From NCBI RefSeq assembly GCF_017254915.1, contig NZ_JAFKCT010000005.1, positions 268,376 to 332,375 of the forward strand: a DNA stretch of 64,000 nt, written 5' to 3'. The notes below the pieces were generated by a model. It was not told the origin of the DNA, ran no database searches, and saw nothing but the letters and a program-made list of their open reading frames with translations. Position 1 is the first letter of the stretch. The number at the start of each line of letters is the position of its first letter. Origin of the DNA: Algoriphagus oliviformis. GTDB lineage: Bacteria > Bacteroidota > Bacteroidia > Cytophagales > Cyclobacteriaceae. A program made the translations under genes and the position numbers. Shown here in pieces: positions 56,177-63,910 of the stretch.

Positions 56177-56860
56177 TTAAAGGAAAATGCTCTTGACCGA
56201 ATCCTTTGACTTGGTCAGCTTGAGCATCATGTATTTTTTGAGTCTGACCCATCGGTCAAACAGTTTTAGGTCTTTTTTGAAATCATCCCGCAGCGCCAAG
56301 TCTTCCGTGTGGTTCTTTTTGGCCTGGGGATCATAGAGCATGGCAGTGCAGATGCAGTTCTGACGGTTTTTGGAAGTCAGGATTTCATAATTGACGCAGC
56401 TTTGGCAGCCTTTCCAAAACTCCTGGTCGTCGGTGAGGTCAGCATAGGACACCGGGATATAGCCCAGCTCGGAATTGATCTTCATCACCGCCGCGCCGGT
56501 AGTCAAGCCAAAGATCTTGGAATCGGGGTATTTCTTACGGCTGAGTTTGAAGATTTCCTGCTTGATCTTGCGTGCAAGGCCATACTTTCTAAACTCTGGG
56601 GAAACAATGAGGCCGGAGTTGGCGACATATTTTCCATGTCCCCAAGCCTCGATGTAGCAAAATCCCGCCCAGCGACCATCGGAGGACAGGGCTATCACCG
56701 CCTTGCCTTCGTCCATCTTGGTTTCGATGTAGGCAGGGCTACGCTTGGCAATGCCAGTTCCGCGGGCTTTCGCAGAACTTTCCATTTCCTCGGTGATTTG
56801 GGTCGAATAGATCTTGTGAGAGGGATCAGCTACTATGATTTTGAAAGAGACTTCTTCCAT
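56177..56860 (-). CDS. GNAT acyltransferase opening the arg operon
   Basis: 227 residues. GNAT core with IVSPEFRKYGLARKIKQEIF (acyl-CoA loop, about 86-104) and a C-terminal helical part. Unusual for the fold, four Cys (152, 155, 169, 171; GCQSCVNYEILTSKNRQNCIC) form a C-x2-C-x13-C-x-C set that may bind metal. No argA or argJ is otherwise present in the operon, so this is a candidate for the missing N-acylglutamate synthase, the first step. Direct evidence is absent; an unrelated N-acetyltransferase is possible. A long leader with a putative Arg peptide precedes it. Confidence 0.85.
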   Translation of the reverse strand: MEEVSFKIIVADPSHKIYSTQITEEMESSAKARGTGIAKRSPAYIETKMDEGKAVIALSSDGRWAGFCYIEAWGHGKYVANSGLIVSPEFRKYGLARKIKQEIFKLSRKKYPDSKIFGLTTGAAVMKINSELGYIPVSYADLTDDQEFWKGCQSCVNYEILTSKNRQNCICTAMLYDPQAKKNHTEDLALRDDFKKDLKLFDRWVRLKKYMMLKLTKSKDSVKSIFL

Positions 56861-57244
56861 GGATAAGACATGAATTGAACCGTCCGGAAGGACCAGTACT
56901 TGGGTTGAAATTTACTTACGGAATTAGGCGAGGGGTGTTTTCCAGGTGGGAAAACAGTAAATATCATAGGGTCAAACCCTAAAAGTAAACCTGTTCCTCC
57001 TCGAAGGAGAAAAATCAGGCATAGCAATGCGCGCCATCACCCAGCCGAATGCCGGAGCCGAATAGGATGCTATGTCTGTGGAGTAAATCATGCTTTTGAG
57101 GGTGCAAATGTTGTTTGTTGAAAAACTAATTGCAAGAAAAATACCAAAAAATTGCGGCTCCGTCCCCGGATTGTCCATTGGTTAATGGTTACCACAATTT
57201 TATCTTTTCCAGACCAGGTATTTTGCCGATTAATTTTTCGTCAC
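56861..57244 (-). promoter_or_regulatory. arg operon leader region with hairpins
   Basis: 384 nt without a supported protein gene other than a candidate leader peptide (56972-57091). Inverted repeats seen: CTCCT-CGA-AGGAG (56997-57009), TAGGGT-CAA-ACCCTA (56967-56981) overlapping the peptide stop, GTTTTCC-AGGTG-GGAAAAC (56937-56955) and GTCC-GGAA-GGAC (56882-56893) just before the GNAT start. This layout resembles attenuation, but none of the hairpins has a clear U-run. Confidence 0.45.
56972..57091 (-). CDS. candidate Arg-rich leader peptide of the arg operon
   Basis: A 39-residue frame from ATG 57091, or 16 residues from the internal ATG at 57022 (MPDFSPSRRNRFTFRV). Four of the last eight residues before the final Val are Arg, all AGG codons, and the stop codon lies in a hairpin. 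It precedes the arg operon by 111 nt. No Shine-Dalgarno is obvious. This fits amino-acid-dependent attenuation but a chance Arg run cannot be excluded. Confidence 0.4.
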   Translation of the reverse strand: MIYSTDIASYSAPAFGWVMARIAMPDFSPSRRNRFTFRV

Positions 57245-58489
57245 TTAGGCCGCCATTTCCTTTAAAGCTTTTACCAACTGGTCTAGTTCCCCGGTTGTGG
57301 TAAAAACATTCGGACAGATGCGGCAGCCTTTGACGCCAGCCCCGTCTATGGGCGCGGAGTAGATCTTGTATTTTTCGAAAAGTACCTTGCCCATGTCGGC
57401 CGGGCTCATTTTCTCCACCCACACGTTGCCAATGCCGCAGCATCGCTCTGCTTCCTCTGGCGTGTTGACGGTGATTCCGGGATGGTTTCTGACCTGGTCT
57501 GACCAGTATTTCTGTAAAAATCTCAGGCGTTCCTCTTTCTTTTTTCCACCGATCCGATTGTGGAAATCTATGGCATCCAGCACTGTGAGGTCCGTATGGA
57601 CCGGATGGGTACCGATGTGGTTGAGATAGGAGATGGTTTTCAGTTCCAGGTTGCCGGGTGCGAGCAGGGGCTCGATCTTGGAGATTTTGTCCTTTTTCAC
57701 ATACAACATCCCACATCCCAGCGGCACGCTCAGCCACTTGTGCAGGCTGCTGCCATAGTAGTCGCAGTCCAGCTCGTGCAGGTCAAAGGTAAATTGCCCC
57801 ACGGCATGCGCTCCGTCCAGCATGACTTCCACGCCCTGGACATGAGCCATATCGGCGATCTTCCGCACAGGGAGGATGTGTCCGGTGATGTTGACGATGT
57901 GCGGCACCATGATCAGCTTGGTCTTTGGTGTGATGGCCTGGCGATAGGCTTCCACGACTTCCTCGTCGCTTTTGGGATGCATGGGAATGTCGATCTTGAC
58001 CGTTTTGATTCCCCAGCGCTTGGCTGCCAGCTCAAACATCGTCTGCATCGTGCCGTAATCCTGATTGGCAAACACGGCTTCGTCGCCCGCTTGCCAAGGA
58101 TAGCCGGAGATGATCAGGTCTAGGGACTCGGTGGTATTTCTGGTCAAAACGACTTCCTCGGGATCTGTGCCCAGCAGCTTGGCAACGGCAGCGGCGGACT
58201 TGGCTTTGTTTTCAAACTGCACCGTCCGCATGTAGTAGGCCGCCTGATAGTTGATGTCCCGGATGTGGTTCATGTACTTTTCCAGCGTTTCCTCGGGGAG
58301 AAAGCAATAGTTGCCGTTTTCCAGATTGATGTAGTCGGGATTGAGGCGGTAGCCTTTCCTGAGCTGGTCCCAGATGTCATCCGCGGCAAAGTCAAGCCTG
58401 TCCAGGGAAAAGGCGGAAGTCTTTTGGGGCAAAAGGCTGGAGCCAAGTCCGGCCACAGCGAGGGATTTCAGAAAAGTGCGTTTTTTCAT
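57245..58489 (-). CDS. class-V aminotransferase-fold protein, exported
   Basis: 414 residues from ATG 58489; an upstream frame to 58585 has no family signal. N-terminal KRTFLKSLAVAGLGSSLLPQKTSAFS is a Tat-like signal with KR in place of RR. The body is a PLP fold of the isopenicillin-N-epimerase/cysteine-desulfurase-like group: LTRNTTESLDLIISGYPW, MLDGAHAVGQFTFDL (cofactor Asp) and SSLHKWLSVPLGCGMLYV (PLP Lys in HKW). Substrate unknown. It follows the zinc-ribbon gene by 13 nt. Confidence 0.88.
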   Translation of the reverse strand: MKKRTFLKSLAVAGLGSSLLPQKTSAFSLDRLDFAADDIWDQLRKGYRLNPDYINLENGNYCFLPEETLEKYMNHIRDINYQAAYYMRTVQFENKAKSAAAVAKLLGTDPEEVVLTRNTTESLDLIISGYPWQAGDEAVFANQDYGTMQTMFELAAKRWGIKTVKIDIPMHPKSDEEVVEAYRQAITPKTKLIMVPHIVNITGHILPVRKIADMAHVQGVEVMLDGAHAVGQFTFDLHELDCDYYGSSLHKWLSVPLGCGMLYVKKDKISKIEPLLAPGNLELKTISYLNHIGTHPVHTDLTVLDAIDFHNRIGGKKKEERLRFLQKYWSDQVRNHPGITVNTPEEAERCCGIGNVWVEKMSPADMGKVLFEKYKIYSAPIDGAGVKGCRICPNVFTTTGELDQLVKALKEMAA

Positions 58490-58502
58490 GGTAAGGTCGG
58501 GA

Positions 58503-58658
58503 TTAAAGCAGGTAGGAAAGTAGCCAGACCAGAACCAAAAAGATCGCCATCCAGGTGATCCATGGGGAGCGCTTGGGAAACTCAAACTGGCAGATGGGGC
58601 AATTTTTGGCCTTTGTATCTACTTCCATGGCACAGGAGGGGCATTCTTTGGTTTTCAC
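58503..58658 (-). CDS. 51-residue zinc-ribbon membrane protein
   Basis: 51 residues from a GTG start at 58658. Two CxxC pairs (CPSC at 6-9 and CPIC at 20-23) form a zinc ribbon, followed after FPKRS by one hydrophobic helix (PWITWMAIFLVLVWLLSYLL). Thirteen nt separate it from the class-V aminotransferase gene, so they are probably co-transcribed. Too short for standard gene calling; the paired cysteines and the helix make it convincing. Function unknown. Confidence 0.75.
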   Translation of the reverse strand: MKTKECPSCAMEVDTKAKNCPICQFEFPKRSPWITWMAIFLVLVWLLSYLL

Positions 58659-58778
58659 GATCCGTTGAACTCTTTAGGCTGTTTATCGATTTGGAAGATA
58701 ATCAAATCAACTAAGCCATGAAATCGGGCGTGAGTTACTTTAGTCTGAAAGTTGATTTTTGCTAACCTCAAATCCCAC

Positions 58779-58798
58779 CTGCCTGTCGGCTGACAGGT
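58779..58798. repeat. palindromic intergenic element (CCTGTC...GACAGG)
   Basis: CCTGTC-GGCT-GACAGG (58782-58797) preceded by ACCTG. It shares the CCTGCCTG lead and CAGG end with the element at 30071-30106. Confidence 0.45.
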
Positions 58799-58828
58799 GA
58801 GCCATCTATTAACTTAACTTATCCACAC

Positions 58829-59536
58829 ATGAAAATCGAAATTTGGTCGGATGTCGTTTGTCCCTTTTGCTACATCGGGAAAAGAAAGCTGGAAAAAGCC
58901 CTGGACAAATTCCCCCAAAAAGACAAGATAGAAATCGAATGGAAGAGCTTTCAGCTCAACCCCGACCAGGAGACGAATCCCAACCTGAGCACCCTGGAGC
59001 ACCTGTCCCAGTCCAAGGGCTGGTCTATGGAGCAGACCCGCGAGATCACTTCCAACGTGGTGAATATGGCAGCGGCGCAGGGCTTGGACTTTGACTTTGA
59101 CAAGGCTGTGGTCGCCAACACCAAAAATGCCCATCGACTGATCCATATGGCAAAAGCCATTGGGAAAGGCGGGGAGATGAAGGAGCGCTTGCTGCAAGCG
59201 TACTTTTCCGAAGGAAAAAATGTCGATGACTTTGCGACCTTGATGTCTCTCGGAGAAGAGCTGGGACTCGGCGAAGCCGACGTTGCCGAAATGCTTGAAT
59301 CGGAACGGTTCGAAGACGCTGTGGACCAAGATATTTATGAGTCTCGCCAGCTGGGCGTCAGAGGTGTTCCTTTCTTCGTGTTGGATCGGAAGTTTGGCAT
59401 CTCCGGAGCACAGGCTGACGAGGTATTTGACCAGACGCTGGAAAAAGCCTGGGCGGATTATGCCAAGGAAAATCCGGTGCTAAAAATGGCTGGAACTGAG
59501 GATGGAGAAAGCTGCGATGTGGATGGGAATTGCTGA
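58829..59536 (+). CDS. DsbA-family / FrnE-like oxidoreductase
   Basis: 235 residues. Thioredoxin-fold active site CPFC (Cys11, Cys14 in SDVVCPFCYIGKRKLEKAL), the cis-Pro phrase GVRGVPFFVLDRKFGISGAQ near 175-190, and a C-terminal Cys pair (ESCDVDGNC). No signal peptide, so cytoplasmic. Resembles FrnE/2-hydroxychromene isomerase-like proteins that act in disulfide exchange or stress. Starts about 30 nt after the palindromic element. Confidence 0.9.
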   Translation: MKIEIWSDVVCPFCYIGKRKLEKALDKFPQKDKIEIEWKSFQLNPDQETNPNLSTLEHLSQSKGWSMEQTREITSNVVNMAAAQGLDFDFDKAVVANTKNAHRLIHMAKAIGKGGEMKERLLQAYFSEGKNVDDFATLMSLGEELGLGEADVAEMLESERFEDAVDQDIYESRQLGVRGVPFFVLDRKFGISGAQADEVFDQTLEKAWADYAKENPVLKMAGTEDGESCDVDGNC

Positions 59537-59541
59537 TTTGG

Positions 59542-59576
59542 GTACCTAGTATCCAATAGCAAGTACGGCTACGACA
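59542..59576 (+). repeat. short heptad-repeat remnant
   Basis: GTACCTA-GTATCCA-ATAGCAA-GTACGGC-TACGACA: five 7-nt units like those of the array at 17287, just after the DsbA-like stop. Confidence 0.5.
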
Positions 59577-59720
59577 TGAAATCAAAAATCCGCTGGAAAG
59601 GGAGGTGAACATCCCGATTCGGCTGATTTTTTATGTTTTGCGTAAGCGCTTGACTTTTAAATATTACCAAGTCAAAAAATGTCGGGAGGGAAATGGCATG
59701 GCAAAAAAGATTTAATAATA

Positions 59721-59752
59721 TTTAGACTAATTCTAATTAAGCTTTATTTTCG
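59721..59752 (+). promoter_or_regulatory. candidate iron-responsive operator and promoter
   Basis: TTAGA-CTAAT-TCTAA (59722-59736) is a perfect 5-bp inverted repeat of the type seen upstream of iron-uptake genes in Bacteroidota. TATTTTCG (59745-59752) resembles a -7 box, 20 nt after TTTA. The operator would overlap the -33 element and block transcription when bound by a Fur-like repressor (inference). Confidence 0.5.
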
Positions 59753-59770
59753 CGGCATAATTCGCTGGTG

Positions 59771-62194
59771 ATGAAAATGGCTTTCTGTGCGATGGCTCTG
59801 GCTTTCGTAGGATTTTTGAATACAACTTTTGTTTTTTCCCAGACCGGAACGATTTCGGGAAAACTGACTTTTGAGGATGGAACTCCGGTGGCCTATGCGA
59901 CCATGCATATCGCCGCTTTGAGGAAGCATACCCTTTCTGACGAGAGAGGCAACTATTCCCTCCCGGAAATACCCTACGGCAACCATGAGCTGGAAATTGC
60001 CAGCATGGAGATCCAAAAGGGAACCCACCGCATTGAAATCAACCAGTCGAAGCACAGCCAGACCTTTGTCCTGCAACGGGCGGGGGATAGGCAACTCGCT
60101 GAAGTGCTGGTGCAAGGCGCCTCTGTCAAGGAAGAAATCGAGGAGACCGGTTTTGCGGTGAATGTGATCGAGACGAAGCGCGCCGCCCTGCAATCGCTGC
60201 AGACCAATGATTTGCTCAACCGATCCGTAGGGGTCAAGGTGAGGCAGGCGGGAGGCTTGGGATCTGCTGTAAACTACAATCTCAACGGTATGTCGGGCAA
60301 CTCGGTCCGCATTTTTATCGACGGCATCCCGATCTCTACCTACGGGGCTTCTTTCAGCCTCAATAGCATTCCTCCTGCGCTGATCGACCGCATCGAAATC
60401 TACAAAGGCGTGATCCCTGCCCATCTGGCGGACGATGCCCTCGGCGGCGCGATCAACGTGATCCTCAAAAAGAGCGTGGGGACAAATCTGAGCGCGTCCC
60501 TGTCCTACGGCTCCTTCAACACGCAGCAGGCTAACTTCAACGGGAGCTTCCGGGATGCCAAGTCCGGCTTTACCGTAAAAGCCTCCGGCTTCTACAACTA
60601 TTCGGACAATGACTATGAGGTTTGGGGCAAGTTTGTAAGGAATATCCTGCCCAACGGACGCTACGACTATGTCCGTGCCAGACGTTTCAACGACGCCTAC
60701 CGCTCTGTCGGAGGACTGGTGGAAGTCGGCTTTACCGGAGTGAAGTGGGCGGACCAGTTCCTCATCGGATACAACGGCTCGGATGACTACAAGGAAATCC
60801 AGCATGGTACCTACATGACGATCCCTTACATGGGCCGCTTTACCGAGTCTTCGTCCAATGTGCTAAGTCTGAACTACAGAAAGTCCGATTTCATTGCCAA
60901 GGGCCTGGAGGTGACTTTCAGCGGAATGCTGAGCGAGCGAAACCAGGTGGTCAACGACACCGTGCGCTGGAACTACGACTGGTTTGGGAACCTTAGCTAC
61001 GGGCTAAACGGCGAACCCATCCGCCGCCCATCCGGAGCCCAGCAGGGAGCGCCAACGATCAACCACATCGATCGAAACGTAGGGACTTTCCGCAGTGGGT
61101 TCAACTATGATTTTGCCAAAAACCACCGACTCGTTTTCAGCCACATGTACTACGAGATCGATCGGCAACAACGGGACGAAATGCGTCCAGCCATTGAGCG
61201 GGAGTTTATCGGTACTCGGGATCTGATCAAGAACGTGTCCGCCTTGGCCTACGAATTCACCGGCTTCGATTCCCGACTGAAGTCCAACCTTTTTGGAAAG
61301 TACTACCAGCAGAAGATCGACCGTATGGACCCCAAGCTGCAAAACCAAAACGGCGAGATGGTCAAAGTCGAAGATCGGGTGGCCAGCAACAAGCAGACGC
61401 CTGGCTATGGCCTGGCGCTTTCCTACACCCTGAATCCCAAATTCACGATCCTCACCTCGGCTGAGAAGGCGGTTAGGCTTCCTTCCGAAAATGAGGTCTT
61501 TGGAAGCCCGGGGGACAACATCATCGAAAACATCGGTATCCGTCCGGAGATCAGCAACAACCTGAATGTGGGGTTTCGCGCTGTCCCGTTGGAAAAAGCA
61601 GACCACAAGTTGAGTCTCTACCTGTCTGGTTTCGTGCGGGACACCAAGGACAAAATCGTCCAGCGGATCAATCCCCGTCTCAACGACGCGGTGCAGACAG
61701 ATCCCTTCGAAAACTTGGGAAAGACCAAGTCCATAGGATTTGAGGGGGAGCTGGCCTATTCCTTCAAGCAAAACCTCAACGTGTCGGTCAATGTGTCGAA
61801 GTTCAATTCGGTGTTCAACATGCGTCTCGACCCGAACGGCAACGAATACTCCTACTACAACCAACAGCTGCCAAACGAGCCCTTTTTCACCATCAACAGC
61901 ACCATACGGTATGCCCTGAACAACCTCATCCAGGACAATTCTGTGGTCAACCTGTACTACGGGTTTGGCTTTGTGGACAGGTTTTACACCACTTGGTTGG
62001 AGATCGAAGACTTCCGGACTCCACGTCAGTTTATCCAAGACTTGGGAGTCAACTATGTATTCCCAAGCAAAAGGCTGGTCATCAGCGGCGACGTGCGCAA
62101 CATCTTTGACCAGCAGGCCTATGACAATTTTGCCGTCCAAAAGCCCGGTAGGGGCTTTTACCTAAAAATCAATTACACTCTCAATAATTTCTAA
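59771..62194 (+). CDS. TonB-dependent receptor, probable siderophore/iron type
   Basis: 807 residues from ATG 59771 (a GTG at 59768 is the alternative). Signal peptide to about 24, a carboxypeptidase-regulatory domain (about 27-110, ISGKLTFEDGTPVAYATMHI), plug (about 115-240, with RIFIDGIPISTYGASF and IEIYKGVIPAHLADDALGGAINVILKK) and a 22-strand barrel ending GFYLKINYTLNNF. The operator-like repeat upstream and the DUF4374 lipoprotein 12 nt downstream suggest ferric-siderophore uptake. The ligand itself is not readable. Confidence 0.92.
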   Translation: MKMAFCAMALAFVGFLNTTFVFSQTGTISGKLTFEDGTPVAYATMHIAALRKHTLSDERGNYSLPEIPYGNHELEIASMEIQKGTHRIEINQSKHSQTFVLQRAGDRQLAEVLVQGASVKEEIEETGFAVNVIETKRAALQSLQTNDLLNRSVGVKVRQAGGLGSAVNYNLNGMSGNSVRIFIDGIPISTYGASFSLNSIPPALIDRIEIYKGVIPAHLADDALGGAINVILKKSVGTNLSASLSYGSFNTQQANFNGSFRDAKSGFTVKASGFYNYSDNDYEVWGKFVRNILPNGRYDYVRARRFNDAYRSVGGLVEVGFTGVKWADQFLIGYNGSDDYKEIQHGTYMTIPYMGRFTESSSNVLSLNYRKSDFIAKGLEVTFSGMLSERNQVVNDTVRWNYDWFGNLSYGLNGEPIRRPSGAQQGAPTINHIDRNVGTFRSGFNYDFAKNHRLVFSHMYYEIDRQQRDEMRPAIEREFIGTRDLIKNVSALAYEFTGFDSRLKSNLFGKYYQQKIDRMDPKLQNQNGEMVKVEDRVASNKQTPGYGLALSYTLNPKFTILTSAEKAVRLPSENEVFGSPGDNIIENIGIRPEISNNLNVGFRAVPLEKADHKLSLYLSGFVRDTKDKIVQRINPRLNDAVQTDPFENLGKTKSIGFEGELAYSFKQNLNVSVNVSKFNSVFNMRLDPNGNEYSYYNQQLPNEPFFTINSTIRYALNNLIQDNSVVNLYYGFGFVDRFYTTWLEIEDFRTPRQFIQDLGVNYVFPSKRLVISGDVRNIFDQQAYDNFAVQKPGRGFYLKINYTLNNF

Positions 62195-62206
62195 CTAGTA
62201 CGATTT

Positions 62207-63538
62207 ATGAAAAAGCAATTTTTAAATCTTGGACTTCTAACGGCTATGCTGGGTGCTGCGGCTCTGGCAAGCTGTACTGACAACGGGGGAGACCCAGTGA
62301 CGCCGCCTACCGAAACCGAAGATCGCTGGATCACGGTGGCCGGTGCGCTGATGGGCACCAACCCAGGTGACGGCAACGGAGGTACCAAGGTGTTTTCGGT
62401 AAGCAAGGAGGAGGCAAAAAATCCGGACGTACGCATCAGCGTTTTTGCGGATGGATACGGAGTGCCTTCCAACCGAACCGCTCGTCTCCAGTCTTCCGAG
62501 GATGGCAATACTCTTTTCAACATCGCCTACACCGGCGACAACGGCGGGGAATTTTCCAAGTATGACGTGAAGGGTGGCGCTGAATATCCAAAGGCGGACG
62601 TGTCGGTAAACATCTCCCAATATGCGGGCACTTCCCCGAGATGGGTGAAGCTTTTTGACGAGGACAAAACCGGAATAGCCGTCAATGTGGCCAATATCGA
62701 AGCCAACAACGCACCTGGGGGCTCCACCCCGAGCGCGCCTTTCGCCTACTATAGAGGAACAGCCACTGTTTTGGCACTGGATCTTCAAAACGCGCTGATT
62801 TCAGCTTTCAAACAATATCAGATTCCATTGACTCCACAGGAGGAAGCGGCTGGCCATACCATCTTCAGACTGGACGCTCCCGTACTGAACCAAGCCGGCA
62901 ATAAGCTTCTCATCGGTACCTGGATGCGTAAATACGACGTGGCTACCGGAACCACCCAAGGCGACTACGAGCGTCTGGGCACCAAAACCGTCGTGGTGGA
63001 CTATCCTTCCCTGGAAAATCCGACCGTCATTACCTCTACTGTAGGCTTTGGTGACTGCTCTGGCTACAGAAGCTTCAACAGCTTCCTGGCCGAGGACGGC
63101 TCCATCTACCAGGCTACCCAGCGTGATCCCAATGGCTCGCACATCCTCAAAATCACCTCCGCCAACCAGTATGACAACTCCTATGTTTTCAGCCTCGATG
63201 CAGCGCTGGGAGTGGACGATGTCTATGTCGATGCGTGGAGATATGCGGGTGACAACAAAGCCATCGCGCTATACACCCATGGCGGCAGCGACCAAGGCTA
63301 TATCGCCTATGTGGACCTTGCGGCCAAGACTGCTACCAAAGTTGACATCCCGTACGACGCTGACTTGGATTTTGGTCAGTACCAAGGTTTCGTAGTGGAC
63401 GGAGATGAAGTCTATGTCGCAGTGACGCCTACCGGCAAAGACGGCAACATCTACATCATCAACACCAAAACCGGTGTGGCCACCAAAGGCGCCACTTTGG
63501 TCAACGAGCCAGGCAACCACTACATCGGTATCTTCTAA
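62207..63538 (+). CDS. DUF4374 beta-propeller lipoprotein, XusB-like
   Basis: 443 residues with a lipoprotein signal (MLGAAALASCTDNG, Cys23) and a Gly/Pro/Thr spacer. The mature part contains repeated propeller blades (RWVKLFDEDKTGIAVNVANIE, YNSYVFSLDAAL-type, EVYVAVTPTGKDGNIYIINTKTG). It fits DUF4374, the family to which the Bacteroides XusB surface siderophore-binding lipoprotein belongs as far as I recall. Encoded with the receptor, so it probably captures a ferric siderophore at the cell surface. A XusC-like PepSY gene is not in the window. Two hairpins follow. Confidence 0.85.
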   Translation: MKKQFLNLGLLTAMLGAAALASCTDNGGDPVTPPTETEDRWITVAGALMGTNPGDGNGGTKVFSVSKEEAKNPDVRISVFADGYGVPSNRTARLQSSEDGNTLFNIAYTGDNGGEFSKYDVKGGAEYPKADVSVNISQYAGTSPRWVKLFDEDKTGIAVNVANIEANNAPGGSTPSAPFAYYRGTATVLALDLQNALISAFKQYQIPLTPQEEAAGHTIFRLDAPVLNQAGNKLLIGTWMRKYDVATGTTQGDYERLGTKTVVVDYPSLENPTVITSTVGFGDCSGYRSFNSFLAEDGSIYQATQRDPNGSHILKITSANQYDNSYVFSLDAALGVDDVYVDAWRYAGDNKAIALYTHGGSDQGYIAYVDLAAKTATKVDIPYDADLDFGQYQGFVVDGDEVYVAVTPTGKDGNIYIINTKTGVATKGATLVNEPGNHYIGIF

Positions 63539-63544
63539 ACCATC

Positions 63545-63606
63545 ACACGCCGGGCAACCCGGTGTAAACAAAAAGAAACTCCCGGCAGATCTGTCGGGAG
63601 TTTCTT
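63545..63606 (+). terminator. two tandem terminator hairpins after the DUF4374 gene
   Basis: First: CCGGG-CAA-CCCGG (63550-63562). Second: AAGAAACTCCCG / CGGGAGTTTCTT (63573-63584, 63595-63606), 12 bp, followed by GTTGG; the stem is T-rich on its 3' side. Confidence 0.8.
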
Positions 63607-63685
63607 GTTGGTAGGGGGGAGGTGAAGGAGCGCCTGATGCAAGATTACTTTTGAGAGGGGAAAGCTGCGGGGTGGGAGGAGACTT

Positions 63686-63727
63686 CTAGAAAGTAGCAAG
63701 TATCAAGTACAAAGTAGCTAGAGGCTT
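63686..63727 (+). repeat. heptad repeat run
   Basis: CTAGAAA-GTAGCAA-GTATCAA-GTACAAA-GTAGCTA-GAGGCTT, six 7-nt units of the same family as the array at 17287. Confidence 0.65.
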
Positions 63728-63760
63728 GATCGATATTTTGGTTTGCCATTCAGGATAAAG

Positions 63761-63807
63761 AAAGTCCGTGGATCGGAAGGTTTTTTCCAACTGATTCCAC
63801 GGACTTT
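63761..63807. terminator. hairpin between two opposed repeat runs
   Basis: Perfect 12-bp stem AAAGTCCGTGGA / TCCACGGACTTT with a 23-nt loop, then TTTA on the plus strand. It could terminate the partial gene on the minus strand. Confidence 0.6.
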
Positions 63808-63836
63808 TTATGCACGTTATCTCTGGTCAGCCAATC

Positions 63837-63878
63837 TTGGTTCTTGACTCTTGGTTCTAGCTACTTGATACTTTGACT
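63837..63878 (-). repeat. heptad repeat run, reverse orientation
   Basis: On the plus strand TTGGTTC-TTGACTC-TTGGTTC-TAGCTAC-TTGATAC-TTTGACT; reverse-complemented it reads as GTATCAA/GTAGCTA/GAACCAA units. Confidence 0.65.
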
Positions 63879-63910
63879 ATGCCTGAAAATGGTTGTCACT
63901 ATTCTGTCAA

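Larger units (their letters stand above)
63607..63910. other. non-coding stretch with heptad repeats and a hairpin
   Basis: No gene is supported. It holds heptad repeats at 63686-63727 and, in opposite orientation, 63837-63878, with a hairpin (63761-63807) between them. Confidence 0.6.
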
